From the NCBI GenBank assembly GCA_963691655.1, contig OY829330.1:18470182-18534181 (forward strand): DNA of 64,000 bases, in the 5' to 3' direction. The position numbers were made by a program, and so were the translations under genes. Each line of letters opens with the position of its first letter. The first letter of the stretch is position 1. The notes beneath the pieces were generated by a model, which was not told the origin of the DNA, did no database searches, and saw nothing but the letters and a program-made list of their open reading frames with translations. Shown here in pieces: positions 9,925-21,505 of this stretch. The stretch is from Toxonevra muliebris (taxonomy: Eukaryota; Arthropoda; Insecta; Diptera; Pallopteridae).

Positions 9925-11711
9925 TTAACTTACAAAATATTCATTTAGTGACCTTTTGAAGCATGTTCTATTACCGCTGAAATCCAAATGAGTGGATATA
10001 TCATTGCAGCAGAACAAGCATCTGCAAATAGGGTCATTGTTTCCATAATTCGTTTTATGAAATGGAACAAAAAACAATGACCTTTCTCTATGAGCTCTTG
10101 CTGGGGCGTAAAAAGGAATGAGTTCAAGCAGCTCATGCGAATCGATTTTATTATCAAGGATATCCTTTACAAACAAGACACCTTGAGTCTTTCGCCTCAC
10201 ATCCAATGTTTGCAAGCCTAAAAGTTGGCATCGAGTAACATATGTAGGAATATTCTCTGAATAGAACATTCGGCGAAGAGCAATTTTTTCGATGCGATTG
10301 ATATCACAGACGTAGCAGGGATCCCAAATAATACTGAGATGCTCGAGTGTTGACCTGACCAAGCTCACATATATCGACTTAAAGGTGAATGGATCCAAAA
10401 ATTCTTTTGAGTTACGTTTTAAAAAACCAAGGAGAGAATTTGCTTTGGAGATCATGTAGTCTCTATGAGTATTAAAAGAAAGTCTGGCATAGAAATGAAT
10501 GCCCAAATCCTCAACAGTGTTTACTCTGGAAAATTGGTCATTTTCATTGAAGTAGTAATTATTTACAATTGGCAATTGATTACGAGAGTAAGTCAATACA
10601 TTACATTTTGAAAAATTCAACTTCATTCCGTTTAACGTGCACCAAGAGATAAAAGAGTTGATATCTTCCTGAAATTTAGAAGAATCACGTATGTCCTTTA
10701 TGCTCATGAACATTTTCAGATCGTCCGCGTAAAATAAAAAATTACAGAATTTGAATACACGAGTTAGGTCATTTATAAATAATAAGAACCAATTGCACCA
10801 ATATTTTATGACTTAAGCTGTCGAAGGCTTTTTGACAAAGTCAGTTATAAAACATCCACTTGTAAGCCCTTTTCTAAAACTGCAATACAAAAATTTGAGA
10901 AAATTGTTAAGGTAGTGCAGGTTGATCTGCCAGTAAAGAAGCCATGCTGCTGAGCTGAGATATGATTTTTCATCTCAAAGAATAAACGTTTATTAACCAA
11001 GTTATCTAAAATTTTAGGTAGCACTGAAAGCTTAACAATTGGTCTATAGTTTTCAATTAGGAATTTCTGACCGGATTTGAAAATTGGGGAAATATAAGCG
11101 ATTTTCCATTCATCTAGGACAACACCTGACAAAAGCGATTTGTTAAAAATTTGAGTTAGAGCCGCAGAGAGCTATTCAGCACAATTTTTTAAGAACGATG
11201 GAGGAAGTAAGTCAAAGCCAGCTCCTTTATTTGAGTCTAGGCTCGCCATTGCCTCAAAGACCTCCTCCTCCAACAATTGAATGCTACCGATATCGGAAAT
11301 TTGGTCCAATTAAGCAAAATAATTTACATCGAATCCCTCATCAGAGGTGTTAAATACAGATCCGAAAAATTTTGCAAATAACTCACAAGTATCTTGAGAG
11401 TCATTTGCTATTATTTCTTTAAGTTGCATCGATTTGGGAAACCCACTGCATTTACGTTTCGAATTAAAAAATACCCAGAAGGATTTGGGATTACGTTTTA
11501 TATCTGATTCTATAGAGTTTAGATACTTTTTATATAAGAAGTTTGATGAGAAATCAAATTCCTTTCTGAGCAGGATGAATTTGGAATAGCCATCTGCATG
11601 GTTTGATTTTTTATATTTGTTATGAGCTCTATTTCTTTTATTTTTTAATTTTACTAAGCTGTGATTATACCAAGGAAGGTTAAATTTGCGTTTTGATTTT
11701 TTTACTGGCAC
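9925..11711 (-). pseudogene. CR1-like LINE reverse transcriptase, fragmented
   Basis: Three frames carry the enzyme that copies element RNA at the target site. Frame 11310-11711 holds the N-terminal part (LPWYNHSLVKLKNKRNRAHN, RNPKSFWVFFNSKR). Frame 10845-11132 holds WKIAYISPIFKSG, NYRPIVKLSVLPKI and QHGFFTGRSTCTTL. Frame 9925-10713, extendable upstream to about 10780, holds the catalytic FYADDLK box just before its first Met, then GMKLNFSKCNVLTYSR and the thumb. A deletion and stops at 10714-10845 and 11133-11309 remove part of the palm. Confidence 0.8.
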
Positions 11712-11724
11712 ATAAAGTATTTGT

Positions 11725-12560
11725 TTAAATTGTTTGCAAGTCCAGCGAGCGTAATATTGAGTTCCAATTTACTGACGCAAAGAATTCATTCAAAGCTGAA
11801 TAATTTGCTTTATTGAAATCAAAGTATACACTTGGATTGTTTTCTAAGCTATAGTTAAATTTATAAAAGCTATATGTTACAACGATTGCCTTATGGTGTA
11901 CCGACTCATTTGTTAGTGGTAAATCGCATTTGGAAATTGCGAATTTGAGATCATTATTTATAAAAATTAAATCTAATATTCTGTTTATATCGTTCCTAAA
12001 ATAATTAATTTGGAAGAGATCTAATGAGTAAAGAGAATCGCACAGCAATGTCTCTACATTTTTGCTTATATTAAGAGGAAATAGCATGTTATCATCAACG
12101 TTAAATTTTCATTCAATATTTCCTAAGTTAAAATCGCCTAAAACACAGGGCGATTGCTGAGGACTTAAACTATTGATTATATGGTCTATATTAAAGATGT
12201 GATCACTGAATACATTAATATCGCTACTTGGTGGAATATAACTTAAGATAAAAATTACTTCATTTTTATATTGCGACGAGTTGTCACCGAAAGTTACTGC
12301 AACACATATTTGTTCCACATCTGCTTGACAGAGCAGATGAAACGGCGATTAACACGCCGCCTCCCCTTGATACTCCAGGCGTTAGCAATCTGTCTTTAAG
12401 ATGTACTTCATATTGTGGGTTGAACAGCTCAGCTGAGTGAACAGTCAGCCAAGTTTCGACAATTGTAATAATGTCAAAATCATGTGCAGCAGCAGCAGAA
12501 TGTAATATATTTGTTTTTGTACGAAGCCCACCTGCATTATGAAAGTACAGCGAAAAATCA
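11725..12560 (-). pseudogene. CR1-like LINE endonuclease, fragmented
   Basis: Minus-strand reading shows DFDIITIVETWLTVHSAEL (about 12480-12420), RGGGVLIAVSS, YIPPSSDINVF, VLGDFNL (about 12150) and LDLIFINND...HHKAIVV. These match the apurinic-type endonuclease that nicks the target DNA. The catalytic Glu (VETWL), the Asp/Asn (GDFN) and a final His pair are recognisable. Two frame interruptions near 12100 and 12330 inactivate it. Confidence 0.75.
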
Positions 12561-13195
12561 AAAAGTTGCGGTGAGGAGTGAGTAGACGTTGGAAATGATG
12601 TTAGAGAAGGTGCGGGAGGAGAGTAGGTGAGCGTAGACCATGAATCGATTGAAGATTATGTAGAGGTATTGGAGCATGCGAATAATTTGATGGTGAAAGA
12701 GGTGATGATTGTGAATTCGGCAATATAGATGGGAGAGAGCGTTGGTGGTGCAAAAGAAGTGGAGCGGATGGCAGAGAGATTTGTGTGATGTGATCAGATG
12801 ATAGTACTATGTGCTCAAAACTGTTTATGGGATTGATCCAAGAACACCTGGTTTTTGAAAAAACTGAAATGTGCTTACTTTCACAGATGTTGGCCATAAC
12901 ATAGGGTCCAGTATTTTATTATATTACGATGAAGCAATGCCCAGTTTAAATGCTACTCTTCTCAATGAGTCAGCTGCTACACCTCTCTTAATTAATTTAT
13001 GGCAAGAAATTAGATTAGGTTCGATGCAAGCATGTTTCGATATATATTGAACAATATTTTCCTCAGAGACCGTAGGTTTGAAAGACGACAAATGGAGCCA
13101 CTCCCAACGAACAACAACATCAACATCCAGCTCACTATTGAAATTGCTTCCAACAACAATAAGATTATTATTATTACTTCTCTTCCGATTTCTCT

Positions 13196-14135
13196 TTATA
13201 TCATTAGTTTGTGAGAAAGCAATACGATCGGAAGAGTGTGTAACAGCAGCAGCATAAGGAAGAGATTGTTAGAATCACCGTTATTAGAAGTATGATCCAA
13301 AGAGAGTGTAACAGCAGCAGCATACGAAAGAAGCGCTATAGTACTAGCATCACCATTAATAGATTGAGAAACATTAACATCAGAAGTGTGAGAGACAACT
13401 TTAGCAGCAGCAGCAGTTTCATGAAGAGAACTAGTATCATTAGCGTCGCTAACAGTAGTTACGATTGCCCCAGATTCTATTTGGAAGAGAGACTCATTAA
13501 TTTTGACAATGTCAGCGTTAGAATTAACAATTGTTGTCGTTGATTGCCCAGAATTCAATTGAGTGCAAGAATTAGTAACAGCCGCTCTCGATGTATTGCG
13601 CAAAGAAGGTTGGAACGATGTATTGCGTAGTAGTGGTTGAGAGGACCGAGTATTGGATGGAGTACTGTCATTTTTGTTGTTGCTTTTATTTGATAAGTGC
13701 AAGAGCACAGGCGTATGAGATGTTTGACTTTTGGATAGCATTTGAATTCTGTTAGGTTCAATGACCTTAGCTTTGGAGCGTGTTAACATTTTGTTGCTAA
13801 CAATTGTAGAATTAATGTTATTATTGCAAGAGAGTAAATCACCAGGATCAGCCGACTGTGCGTTGGCAAAAGAATTTAAGAATTTCATTTAGCACGTTCA
13901 AGCTATTTAAAGCCTCGCTGACCGTATATTGCGAAAACGGAGAGGGACGGTTGGCACAACTGTCACATCTATAGAATATATTTTTGTTTGAATTTACCAA
14001 GTTTATATTACTAGAGATCAATTTTGTACATTTAATATGCACTTTTAGATTGCAAACGCCACATGTAATATTGTCGTCTGCTAAACACAGATTTTTACAC
14101 TTTATGCAAATCATAATGGCAAATAAGCCATGCAA
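13196..14135 (-). pseudogene. CR1-like LINE ORF1 with PHD-type zinc finger
   Basis: Frame 13848-14135 encodes CIKCKNLCLADDNITCGVC followed by HIKCTKL and FYRCDSC: a C4-H-C3 arrangement typical of PHD fingers, at residues ~10-60. A frame change leads into 13196-13888, a Ser/Thr/Asn-rich low-complexity region with several polyalanine-like and Ser/Asn tracts. ORF1 proteins of CR1/L2 elements bind nucleic acid or chromatin; a specific role here is not shown. The low-complexity part is repetitive at DNA level (AGCAGCAGC runs near 13240-13410). Confidence 0.65.
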
Positions 14136-14188
14136 TTATTTAAATGATAACTATTTAAATTTATTTAGAATAGAGAGCGAAAGAAAAT

Positions 14189-15003
14189 ATGCGACCGTAC
14201 TCAACGACAGTTAACTATTATATTCTTCCTAAAGACTACGCTATGTCGTGTCTAATAGCACACCATTATCATGAAATATTTTACCATCAAAATCAAGAGT
14301 CAATCGTAAGCGGGATTCGGTACAAATTTTGGATACAATCAACAAAAAGTAAATGGCAACTTTGCAAAAATTTAAAAGCCACTCCCGAAATACCTCTGAT
14401 GGGGCAAATACCGGTTTCAATCGGGCGACGGCGAGAGAAACGATGGGTAGCTGTTTTTACTTGCCTGATAATAAGAGCTGTACATCTTGAGTTAGCTAAG
14501 AACTTATCAGCGAATTCGGCTATACTGTGCTTGCGAAATTTCGTAAACCGCAGAGGCGTTCCTGTGCGAATAAGAAGTGACAGGGGCACTAATTTTATAG
14601 GAGCAAGTAAGGAAGAGTGGCTGCATGTGGAAAGAGGTATTGGGGTAGAATGTACTCGGCGTGGCATTGAGTGGGTTTTCAATTCTCCAGCTAACCCATC
14701 GGCTGTGGGTATTCGGGAGCGGATGGTAAGAGCAGTAAAGTGAGTTTTATCATTTACCTTAAAGGAGCAGGCTCCACAAATTGAAACTCTTCAAAACTTT
14801 CTTATAGAAGCAGAAAACTTAACAAATTATCATCCGCTTACATGTGCCAATAGAGAGCGCTGATGCTGAACCATTGACCCCAAATTACTTTATCTTAGGA
14901 TGCCCAAACTATGTTCAAACCACTGCTGTGCCAGATAAAGCATGTTTGAGAAAGCAATGACACATATTACGGCAATTAAAGCAAACCTTTTGAAAGGTGG
15001 ATG
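14189..15003 (+). pseudogene. BEL/Pao integrase core remnant
   Basis: The frame from 14189 becomes homologous at about 14205 (ILPKDYAMSCLIAHHYHE, H2C2-type zinc region), then KRWVAVFTCLIIRAVHLEL, RIRSDRGTNFIGA and IRERMVRAVK. These are the integrase Asp-Asp-Glu neighbourhood of BEL/Pao elements. The first Asp position of the usual 'GVDYFGP' segment is missing because of a small deletion near 14390-14420. After 14743 the homology decays through stops to about 15003, where the second SINE copy begins. Confidence 0.8.
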
Positions 15004-15190
15004 TTGGGTTAAGTTAGGCTGTCGAGAGACACACTTAGGCCTGAACGGCCAATCGTGATACCACATAGTTTAACGCCGATTCCGATTCCTATACTTTATA
15101 TTGATAGTGAATATAAGAAAGCTATGAAAATTAACCACCAGACGAAGACAGGAATCGAACCTCTCGGATGAGTCTACCCACTACTACTAC
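15004..15190 (-). mobile_element. tRNA-derived SINE, copy 2 (deleted)
   Basis: The minus-strand sequence matches copy 1 at 1650-1965: the tRNA-like head with B box GGTTCGATTCC, the TCTTCGTCTGGTGG link, the body segment and the closing TAGGCCTGAACGG..GTCTCTCGACAGCC tail. About 100 bp of the body are missing. It interrupts the same BEL/Pao host, between the end of integrase and the C-terminal domain, in the opposite orientation to copy 1. Exact edges and duplication are not clear. Confidence 0.88.
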
Positions 15191-15472
15191 TCTGCCTTTG
15201 TTAACTCGTCGCACAAAATGGCATCAAAAGGTAAAGCCTATACAAGTTGGAGACATCGTTGTAATCTGCGATGACAACGAGAGCCGAGGGCAATGGTAGT
15301 GTGGAAAAGTACTTGAGGTATATCGGGCACCGGATGGGCAGATACGATCGGCGTTGGTCAAGACGATTCTTGGGACTCTGCAAAGGCCTGCGTCAAAACT
15401 AGCTGTGCTAGATGTTATTGGTGATTCTCCAGCAGCGGCTTCGAATCATGGGGTGCGGGATGTTGTTGCTTA
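15190..15472 (+). pseudogene. BEL/Pao C-terminal domain (DUF5641-type)
   Basis: The frame reads LTRRTKWHQKVKPIQVGDIV then VICDDNESRGQW, a TAG, CGKVLEVYRAPDGQIRSALV and TILGTLQRPASKLAVLDV, ending at the TAA near 15472. This is the conserved domain that follows integrase in BEL/Pao polyproteins. One premature stop is visible at about 15299. The last codons overlap the presumed start of the 3' LTR. Confidence 0.82.
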
Positions 15473-15514
15473 AAAATAATACAATTTAATTTTTCATTTT
15501 CTTTTATTTATTTA
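15461..15514 (+). repeat. Presumed 3' LTR of BEL/Pao, first part
   Basis: TGTTG at 15461 follows a purine-rich tract, as expected at an LTR start. The segment is interrupted at 15514/18222 by the Helitron and continues to about 18428. No second LTR is in the window to confirm it. Confidence 0.4.
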
Positions 15515-18221
15515 CTAGCTGACCCGGCGAACTTCGTACCGCCTAACAGTCAATGAATGTCGTGTTACTTTTTAGCTGAACTAATTTAGGCTTTGATGAA
15601 CGTAAAACAATGATACAAAATAATATATTTATATAGATAGAAACAAAAAAGTATTTTATTATGATGAATGATGATGAAAACATACATACAGAATGAGAAT
15701 AAAAATAAAAAAAAATAAAAAATAATAATTAAGTACTTCAAACTCATGTCAGAAAAAAATGATTGAAAACTATGTTGTGCAGATTGGGGGAAAAAAAATA
15801 AAACTCGGATTAATTCATTAATAGGATTTTCATTCAAGCACTTTGTGGTAAACGACATTCTTTGTTTTTTGGTCAGGCGCAAGAACAAATAAAGCGGATG
15901 GTTTGCCGACACGTGAGCATGCCATGTACAATTGACCATGAGAAAAACATGCATTTTCTAGATTGAGGCCACAAATAGTCAAGGATTGGCCCTGTGATTT
16001 GTTGATCGTTATGGCGAAGGCAAGACGAATCGGGAATTGAATTCGTTTAAACTCAAAGGGCATATCCGTTGGGATCATCGGAATCCTTGGAATAAGAACT
16101 TCCTCATCTTTAAATTTTCCTTTAAGTATCGACGCGTGAATCACATTGCTCATCAGTTTTCTTATCACCAAACGCGTTCCATTACACAGTTTTGGTTGGT
16201 TTAAATTTCTAAGCATGATGACTACCGAGCCAACTTTTAGTTTTAAATTGTGCGGTGGTAAACCAGGCACATCCAAGGAGTTTAAAAATTCAGTTGGATA
16301 ATTAGTGGCTTCTTCTTCGTTTGTTACACAGTCGATAGATTTGAATGAATACAGAGTACCTACGATTTGATTTTGAATTATAAAATTGAGGTCATCTACA
16401 TCTTTATTTTTAGCGGCCAAAATTGCTCGCTCACTTAACCATTTAGTATTTTTGTGGTTAGCAATGATATCCGGGAATACTTTGTTGATAAGCTCGTCTT
16501 TTGATGATACGAAATTGCAAAAATTTGGAGGAAATGAAATCAAACCGCTCGATTTGTCAACAGGAACACGGCCATTACCGATAGTCAGCAATTGCTTCGA
16601 GAAATCATCAGCAGATAGATCGTTCAACAATGCAACTCTCATATTTACAGACAGTTGAAGTTTCTTTACATATCGCCACAGATTTGATGCTTTGAGGCAA
16701 GCGTTTATTTCGTCGGCAGCAGTAGATCTTGGAATGACTGGTAGTGTTTGTCGGAAATCGCCAGATAATAAAATCATTGCACCACCAAAACATCTCGAGT
16801 CATTGCGCAGATCTTTTAATGTTCGGTCTAGTGCTTCCAATGCGCGTTTGTGCGCCATTGTGCATTCGTCCCATATGATGATTTTTGATGCTACTAAAAC
16901 TTTGGTCATTGCGGAGTGTTTCGAAATGTTACATGTCGGTTGTTCAGTAGTTTGAAGGTTTAATGGCAATTTTAACGCTGAGTGAGCCGTACGGCATCCG
17001 TCTAACAATGTGGCCGCTATTCCAGAAGAAGCAATTGCTACCGCAAATTCGGATCTCGCACGTACAGTGGCCAAAGGAATGTCTTCCCAGTTCCACCGGG
17101 GGCATCCAAAAAAAATAAGCCGCCATTTCCATCATCAATTGCATTAATCAGTGTATCATAGACTTCCCTCTGCTTAGGATTCAACAGAGGTACATTCGTT
17201 TGAACTGATTGGATTAGTTCATGTGGATCATATTCACGTTCACGTTCCAAATCTCTATTAAATGCGTCATTCATTCCGCGATCTGGCGCTGGCATTCCTA
17301 ACCTAACTAACAAACTGCCGCACATGAGGTAACACATATCTTCGATCAAGAGCAAAGTCTGGTTATGGATCTCCTCATTCACCTCAAGATCGGAATTTCT
17401 TGAGCTGACGCGAATTCGATGTAAAATATCTTCTGACATGTTATCTTTGTATTTGTTCCACAGGTCACGTGGGTTCGATGGGAAGCATGTTGAAATGATG
17501 ATAGCAAATAATGTGCGTATCTGACTTGGAGATGCAGAAATAATTGCTTCAGCGATTGTCGTGTCCCAATGAGTATCGTTTTCAAGCAAATTTAGCTCTT
17601 GACATGCTGCACGAAATGTGGGGCACACGATACCATTAACAGTTCGTAGTGATTCAAATGATGTTGGCCCTCGAACATGTACCAGCAACAACCGCAAATA
17701 GAAACATTCATCATTCTTCGCAAACAGAATAAAATGTATATCAAGTTAAAATGAAAACAACAATATTGATCTTACCATTCAATGGATTAATCATTTTGAT
17801 ATTAAAGTGATATCCATCGTCTCCTTGCCAAAACATCAGCGGGTATTGTAACGCGTCATATGAACGGTGTGTTTCATATATTCCTTGTAGTTGCCCAGTA
17901 TTGCGTCGTGTAAGTACAATATCACGTGTTTCCAAGTTTTCACCAACAATCAGGATTGCCACTTGCTCTGATCACAACTTTATAGTCATCACTTGGCATG
18001 CGCTCTAAAGCAGTCTTGAGCAGCCTGACCAATGCATGATGTGCCCAGTGATACGAATGATTAAGTATTCATTACACATATCGAGTTTTCATTGTTTTTA
18101 AGATGTATTCTGCTATTCGGGACGGAAACAAATCCAACAAATCAAAAACCATGGCAATCGGTCCAGCCGTTCTCGAGTTATAAGTGTTGTAACAAACACG
18201 ACTTTCTTTTATATATATAGA
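15515..18221 (-). mobile_element. Helitron rolling-circle transposon, 5'-deleted but with both termini
   Basis: On the minus strand the element starts TCTATATATATAAAAGAAAG at 18221 and ends GCCGGGTCAGCTAG at 15515, with host A before and host T after: the A|TC...CTAG|T insertion rule of Helitrons. A helicase-type gene occupies most of it. The Rep/HUH nuclease domain expected upstream of the helicase is not present in the ~2.7 kb, so the copy is internally deleted. It sits in the presumed BEL/Pao 3' LTR without a target duplication, as is normal for this class. Confidence 0.92.
15830..17697 (-). pseudogene. Helitron PIF1-type helicase (frameshifted)
   Basis: Frames 17038-17697 and 15830-17074 together give a PIF1-like superfamily 1B helicase. 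The Walker A segment DAPGGTGKTF lies at the end of the first frame and continues after a small frame change near 17060-17090. The second frame has IIWDECTMAHKRALEALDR (Walker B DE), GDFRQTLPVIPR, and near the C-terminus FAITINKSQGQSL and YMACSRVGKPS. In Helitrons this ATP-driven helicase unwinds donor DNA during rolling-circle transposition. The N-terminal part of the transposase (Rep domain) is missing apart from a short piece at 17741-17962 (PLMFWQGDDGYHF), which is out of frame. Confidence 0.88.
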
Positions 18222-19003
18222 TTTCATTGAACTGAAGTCGATATAATTTTAAGTTTGTACTTTTAAATTTTCATTAACTTGTAACATTTTAAATACTTGT
18301 GAATGCAACTCTATGTCTAAATTTGTCGAAGCTTCCGTAAAAATAAAACTAACCTCCATTATTTTCACGAGCAATGTCGGAGAAAACACGAATAAGTAAA
18401 ATTTACTAAATTATTTATAAAATGTAATTTTTTTTATTTATTTTTTTTTTTTTTGTTGGAACAGCAAAAGAAGTATTCAAGTATACAGCGCTCAGACAAG
18501 TTTTACGTCCATTGTACTATATCCTGTTTTCCTTTTTGCTATTTTTTAAATCTACAAGATTTATTAATAAATCTTAACAGATCCTGCGGTGTTAGACAGC
18601 TCAGGTGTTTGTCTCCCAACACTCTAATGCCAAATATACTTACTCTGATCTGGCAGAAAGCGGGGCAGACACTATGAAAGTCGTCTCTTCACATTCTTCC
18701 TCCAAACCACAGGAAGCACAGAAGGCACTATCTCCCAGTCCTATCATATGCAAATGTTTGGCCCCAGAGAAGTGACATGTATATAATCCCACAAGCCGCC
18801 CATAACTTTTTCTGTTAAGTGATAACAGAAAGTCTGTTAGGCGCTTCGAGATAACAGGTTAAATGGTCCTTGTCTGTCTAAAGCCCCCCACTTCGACCCA
18901 CTCATTAATGGTGGTCTTTATGGCCGTAGACGCCAAAGAGAGTACAGGTTCTGGGCCCAGGAAACCAGTTTCTGAACCCTTCCTGGTCAAAAGGTCACCA
19001 GAT

Positions 19004-19633
19004 TCATTTCCTGTAATTCCTGAGTGTCGAGGAACCCAGGCTATTGTGTTTTCCAACACAATCAAGTTTGGATGTGGTTGGAGGATTAAGCAAGGATTTA
19101 AGCGCAGCCTGACTGTCACTAAATACACAGATACTCCTTTCTTTCCAACCATTATCAATAACATGGTCCATTGCCTCGATAATTGCAAAAATTTCTGCTT
19201 GAAAAACAGAAGCATGCAATCCAAGAGAGAAGTGAAGGTGCACTCCACCATTTTCAATAAAGACCCCAGAACCCGAATCGAATTCTGTTCTGGAGCCGTC
19301 AGTGAAAATACGCTTACAATCAACTCCCGGCCCAGGTTCCGGCAAAAGCCAAGTTTGGGCCTCTGGAATTTGTATTGTATAGCGCTGTTTTAAAACTGGA
19401 ATTGTTGGCATTGTATCGGATGGCATTGATAGAACTGTTAGGTCCATATCAGTACCTTCAAAAATGTCACCAATATCCCAGCAAGTGTCATACCAATACC
19501 CATTGCGTTTAAGCCTACAGATGGCTTTGACAGCCTCTCCTTTAGCAAAAATATCAAGGGGTGGTAAGTTGAGCAATGCATCCAAGGATGGGCCAGGTGT
19601 TGTAGGAAAAGCTCCCGTATAACAAATGGCCAC
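19004..19633 (-). pseudogene. LOA-like RNase H domain
   Basis: Residues ~95-190 of this frame carry CKRIFTDGSRTEFDSGSGVF, FQAEIFAIIEA and ICVFSDSQAALKSL: the D, E and D of the RNase H active site. The final Asp region (AWVPRHSGITGNESGD) lies in the overlapping frame 18859-19323 after a one-base shift. This domain removes RNA from the RNA-DNA hybrid. A Cys-rich tail expected downstream is decayed towards 18530. Confidence 0.82.
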
Positions 19634-19639
19634 AGTCCT

Positions 19640-21034
19640 TTAAAGTCTGGCAAGAGCTTTCCTAACGCTGTCAACATTAAGTCTACTCCACCAGACTATG
19701 GATGCATAGGTGATGATGGGTCTGATCATAGCCTTATAAAGCCATAAGATTTTATAAGTCGATAGGCCCCATGTTTTGCCAAAAATAGTCCTGCATTGAC
19801 AAAAAGCTGCCAGCGCCTTGGATACCTTCAGCTCAACATAAGAACGCCAAAGAAGTTTGGTATCTAGAATGACTCCTAGATATTTCACTTCTTGGGATAA
19901 CTGAATAGTGATTCCTCTGAGTACTGGTAAAACGAGACCATCAATTTTTCTTCTCCTGGTGAAAAGAATATCACCAGTTTTAAGAGGGTTAACCGATAGC
20001 CCGTTTGAGTAACACCAAGAGTCAATCATATTCAGGGCAGTTTGGGTTTTCCTACAAACATACCCGACCGATTGGCCCGAGATTAAGCAGGCAACGTCAT
20101 CTGCATAGGCCTGTGTGTAGATACCAGACTCATTTAGGGAAACAAGCAGAGAGTCAACCAGCAGACACCACAGCAGTGGAGAGAGTACGCCCCCTTGGGG
20201 ACATCCTCTATTCACGCCACAAGTCACAGATTGACTACAATCAGCTTGAACCATCATAAGTCTATGTGACAGCATTGAGCGTATCCAGTTAACAAGAACC
20301 GGATCCACTTCATGCTGACCTGCTGCATTGCACATGCCGTCAAAAGTCGCGTTGTCAAAAGCTCCCTCAATATCAACAAAAATACCAATAGTGTATTCTT
20401 TCCTGTTGAGGGCCCGCTCAATCCGATCTACCAGATTTTGCAGGGCCGTCTCACATGATTTTCCACATTGCTAAGCATGCTGAAATGATGACAGAGGATG
20501 TAAAAATAACGACTCTTTACAGATGCGGTTTTCAACACAGCGCTCAAAAGATTTTAGTTAGAAAGACATCATACTAATTGGTCTAAAGTTTTTGGGATTG
20601 GTATAGTTGTCCTTTCCAATTTTTAGAATGAATACAAAAAATGAAGCGAGAACCAAACTGGAGATGAAGATCTTCTTCAAAACCGGTAGCAATTGCACCA
20701 TACCCTCTTTCAGAGCAACTGGTAGTATTCTATCTGGACCCGTTGATTTGAAGCTGTCACAGAAAGCAATAGCAAACCTAATAGCATCTTCATTTGCCAC
20801 TGTCCTGGCAGCCCACCAGTTACGCTGAGAAACGGTCGAACTTACCCTCCCCGCTTCCGGAAAAGTGGGATGTTGAACAACAGAGATCTGATTGCCCGGA
20901 AAATGAGATTCCAGTATTAAGCTGAACATCTCACTTTTTGATTCCATGAAAGTGTCATCAGATTTTTTGAGTGAACACAGTGGATTGGCTTGACCGTTTT
21001 TGAGGATTTTCGCCAACCTAGCTGTTTCAGACAT
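19640..21034 (-). pseudogene. LOA-like reverse transcriptase, fragmented
   Basis: Frame 20558-21034 has the N-terminal part (STGPDRILPVALKEG, FRPISMMSF). A gap at 20336-20557 contains degenerate codons for the LVDRIERALNRKE and GVFVDIEGAFDNATF segments. Frame 19640-20335 has GCPQGGVLSPLLWCLL and IYTQAYADDVACLI, the catalytic YADD, then GLSVNPLKTGDILFTRR and VKYLGVILDTKL. Roles as in other LINEs. Several stops, including an isolated one in the gap, inactivate it. Confidence 0.85.
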
Positions 21035-21205
21035 AGTTTCAATACCGCTGCAGAAATTTCTAGAGGTAGCCCTCTTCGAATCTCGAACTAGCTTTTTATA
21101 CTCCTGCTTTCGACGATATAGAGCCCAGTGCTAATTAAGATTAGTCTTGAGAGCCCTGTTGATAAGTTTTCTCGACTCAACCTGCAGGGCTTGCAACTCC
21201 TTGCT

Positions 21206-21505
21206 TCACCACGGAACAGGAATTTTAGTAAGAGGCTGGCGAGGGGGACAGGCACGCTCAAAGCTGGTCTGAAGAGCGGAGGTGAGATTTTCCACCACTG
21301 CTTCCAGACCTCGCTCGTTGCGTAGTTTAGGGGGTAGAGCACAGCTTAATGAAGCCAGTTCTACTCTAAACTTTGCCCAATCCGCCTTTTTCGGATTTCT
21401 TATGAACGTCAAAGGATTAACTTCAACACCATACTGAAACTCGATATATGAGTGGTCTGATAGAGAGTCATCTCTAAGAACCTTCCAGTTTGCAATTGAC
21501 TGCAC
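21206..21505 (-). pseudogene. LOA-like endonuclease, C-terminal part
   Basis: The frame encodes SIANWKVLRDDSLSDHSYIE, in which SDHSYI is the conserved final His motif of the LINE endonuclease, followed by the linker to reverse transcriptase (NPKKADWAKFRVEL). Upstream, minus-strand codons EVIDLTLSNERL reach the junction at 21544, where the inserted LINE begins. The N-terminal half is at 26093-26645. Confidence 0.82.

Larger units (their letters stand above)
9836..14204 (-). mobile_element. CR1-like non-LTR retrotransposon, minus strand, degenerate
   Basis: In minus-strand order: a Cys-rich PHD-like ORF1 (14135-13196), AP-type endonuclease (~12560-11725), reverse transcriptase (11711-9925), then a 3' UTR and an A-rich tail ending TAAATAAATAAA at about 9836. 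The insertion splits the BEL/Pao integrase: the host reads ...KRPIIL before it and LPKDYAMS after it. A clear target duplication was not found, so both edges are approximate. A PHD-type finger in ORF1 is known from CR1/L2-type LINEs, which supports that group; the Jockey group is the alternative. Confidence 0.8.
1..18428 (+). mobile_element. BEL/Pao LTR retrotransposon, degenerate, with six nested insertions
   Basis: Scattered + strand fragments follow the BEL/Pao order: gag, CCHC-like region, aspartic protease, reverse transcriptase, RNase H, integrase and the C-terminal integrase-associated domain, ending at a stop near 15472. Host pieces are 1-1649, 1974-3601, 8571-8708, 9673-9835, ~14205-15003, ~15190-15514 and 18222-~18428. 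The splits are explained by younger insertions with target duplications. A purine tract (15449-15460) followed by TGTTG at 15461 is a plausible polypurine tract and start of the 3' LTR. The first kilobase has no copy of that LTR, so the 5' LTR should lie left of the window. Frameshifts, stops and a deleted reverse transcriptase core make it inactive. The right boundary near the LINE tail at ~18428 is approximate. Confidence 0.85.

Noticed and set aside
13032..13214. 60-residue plus-strand protein
   Set aside because: It is antisense to the low-complexity ORF1 region of the CR1-like LINE.
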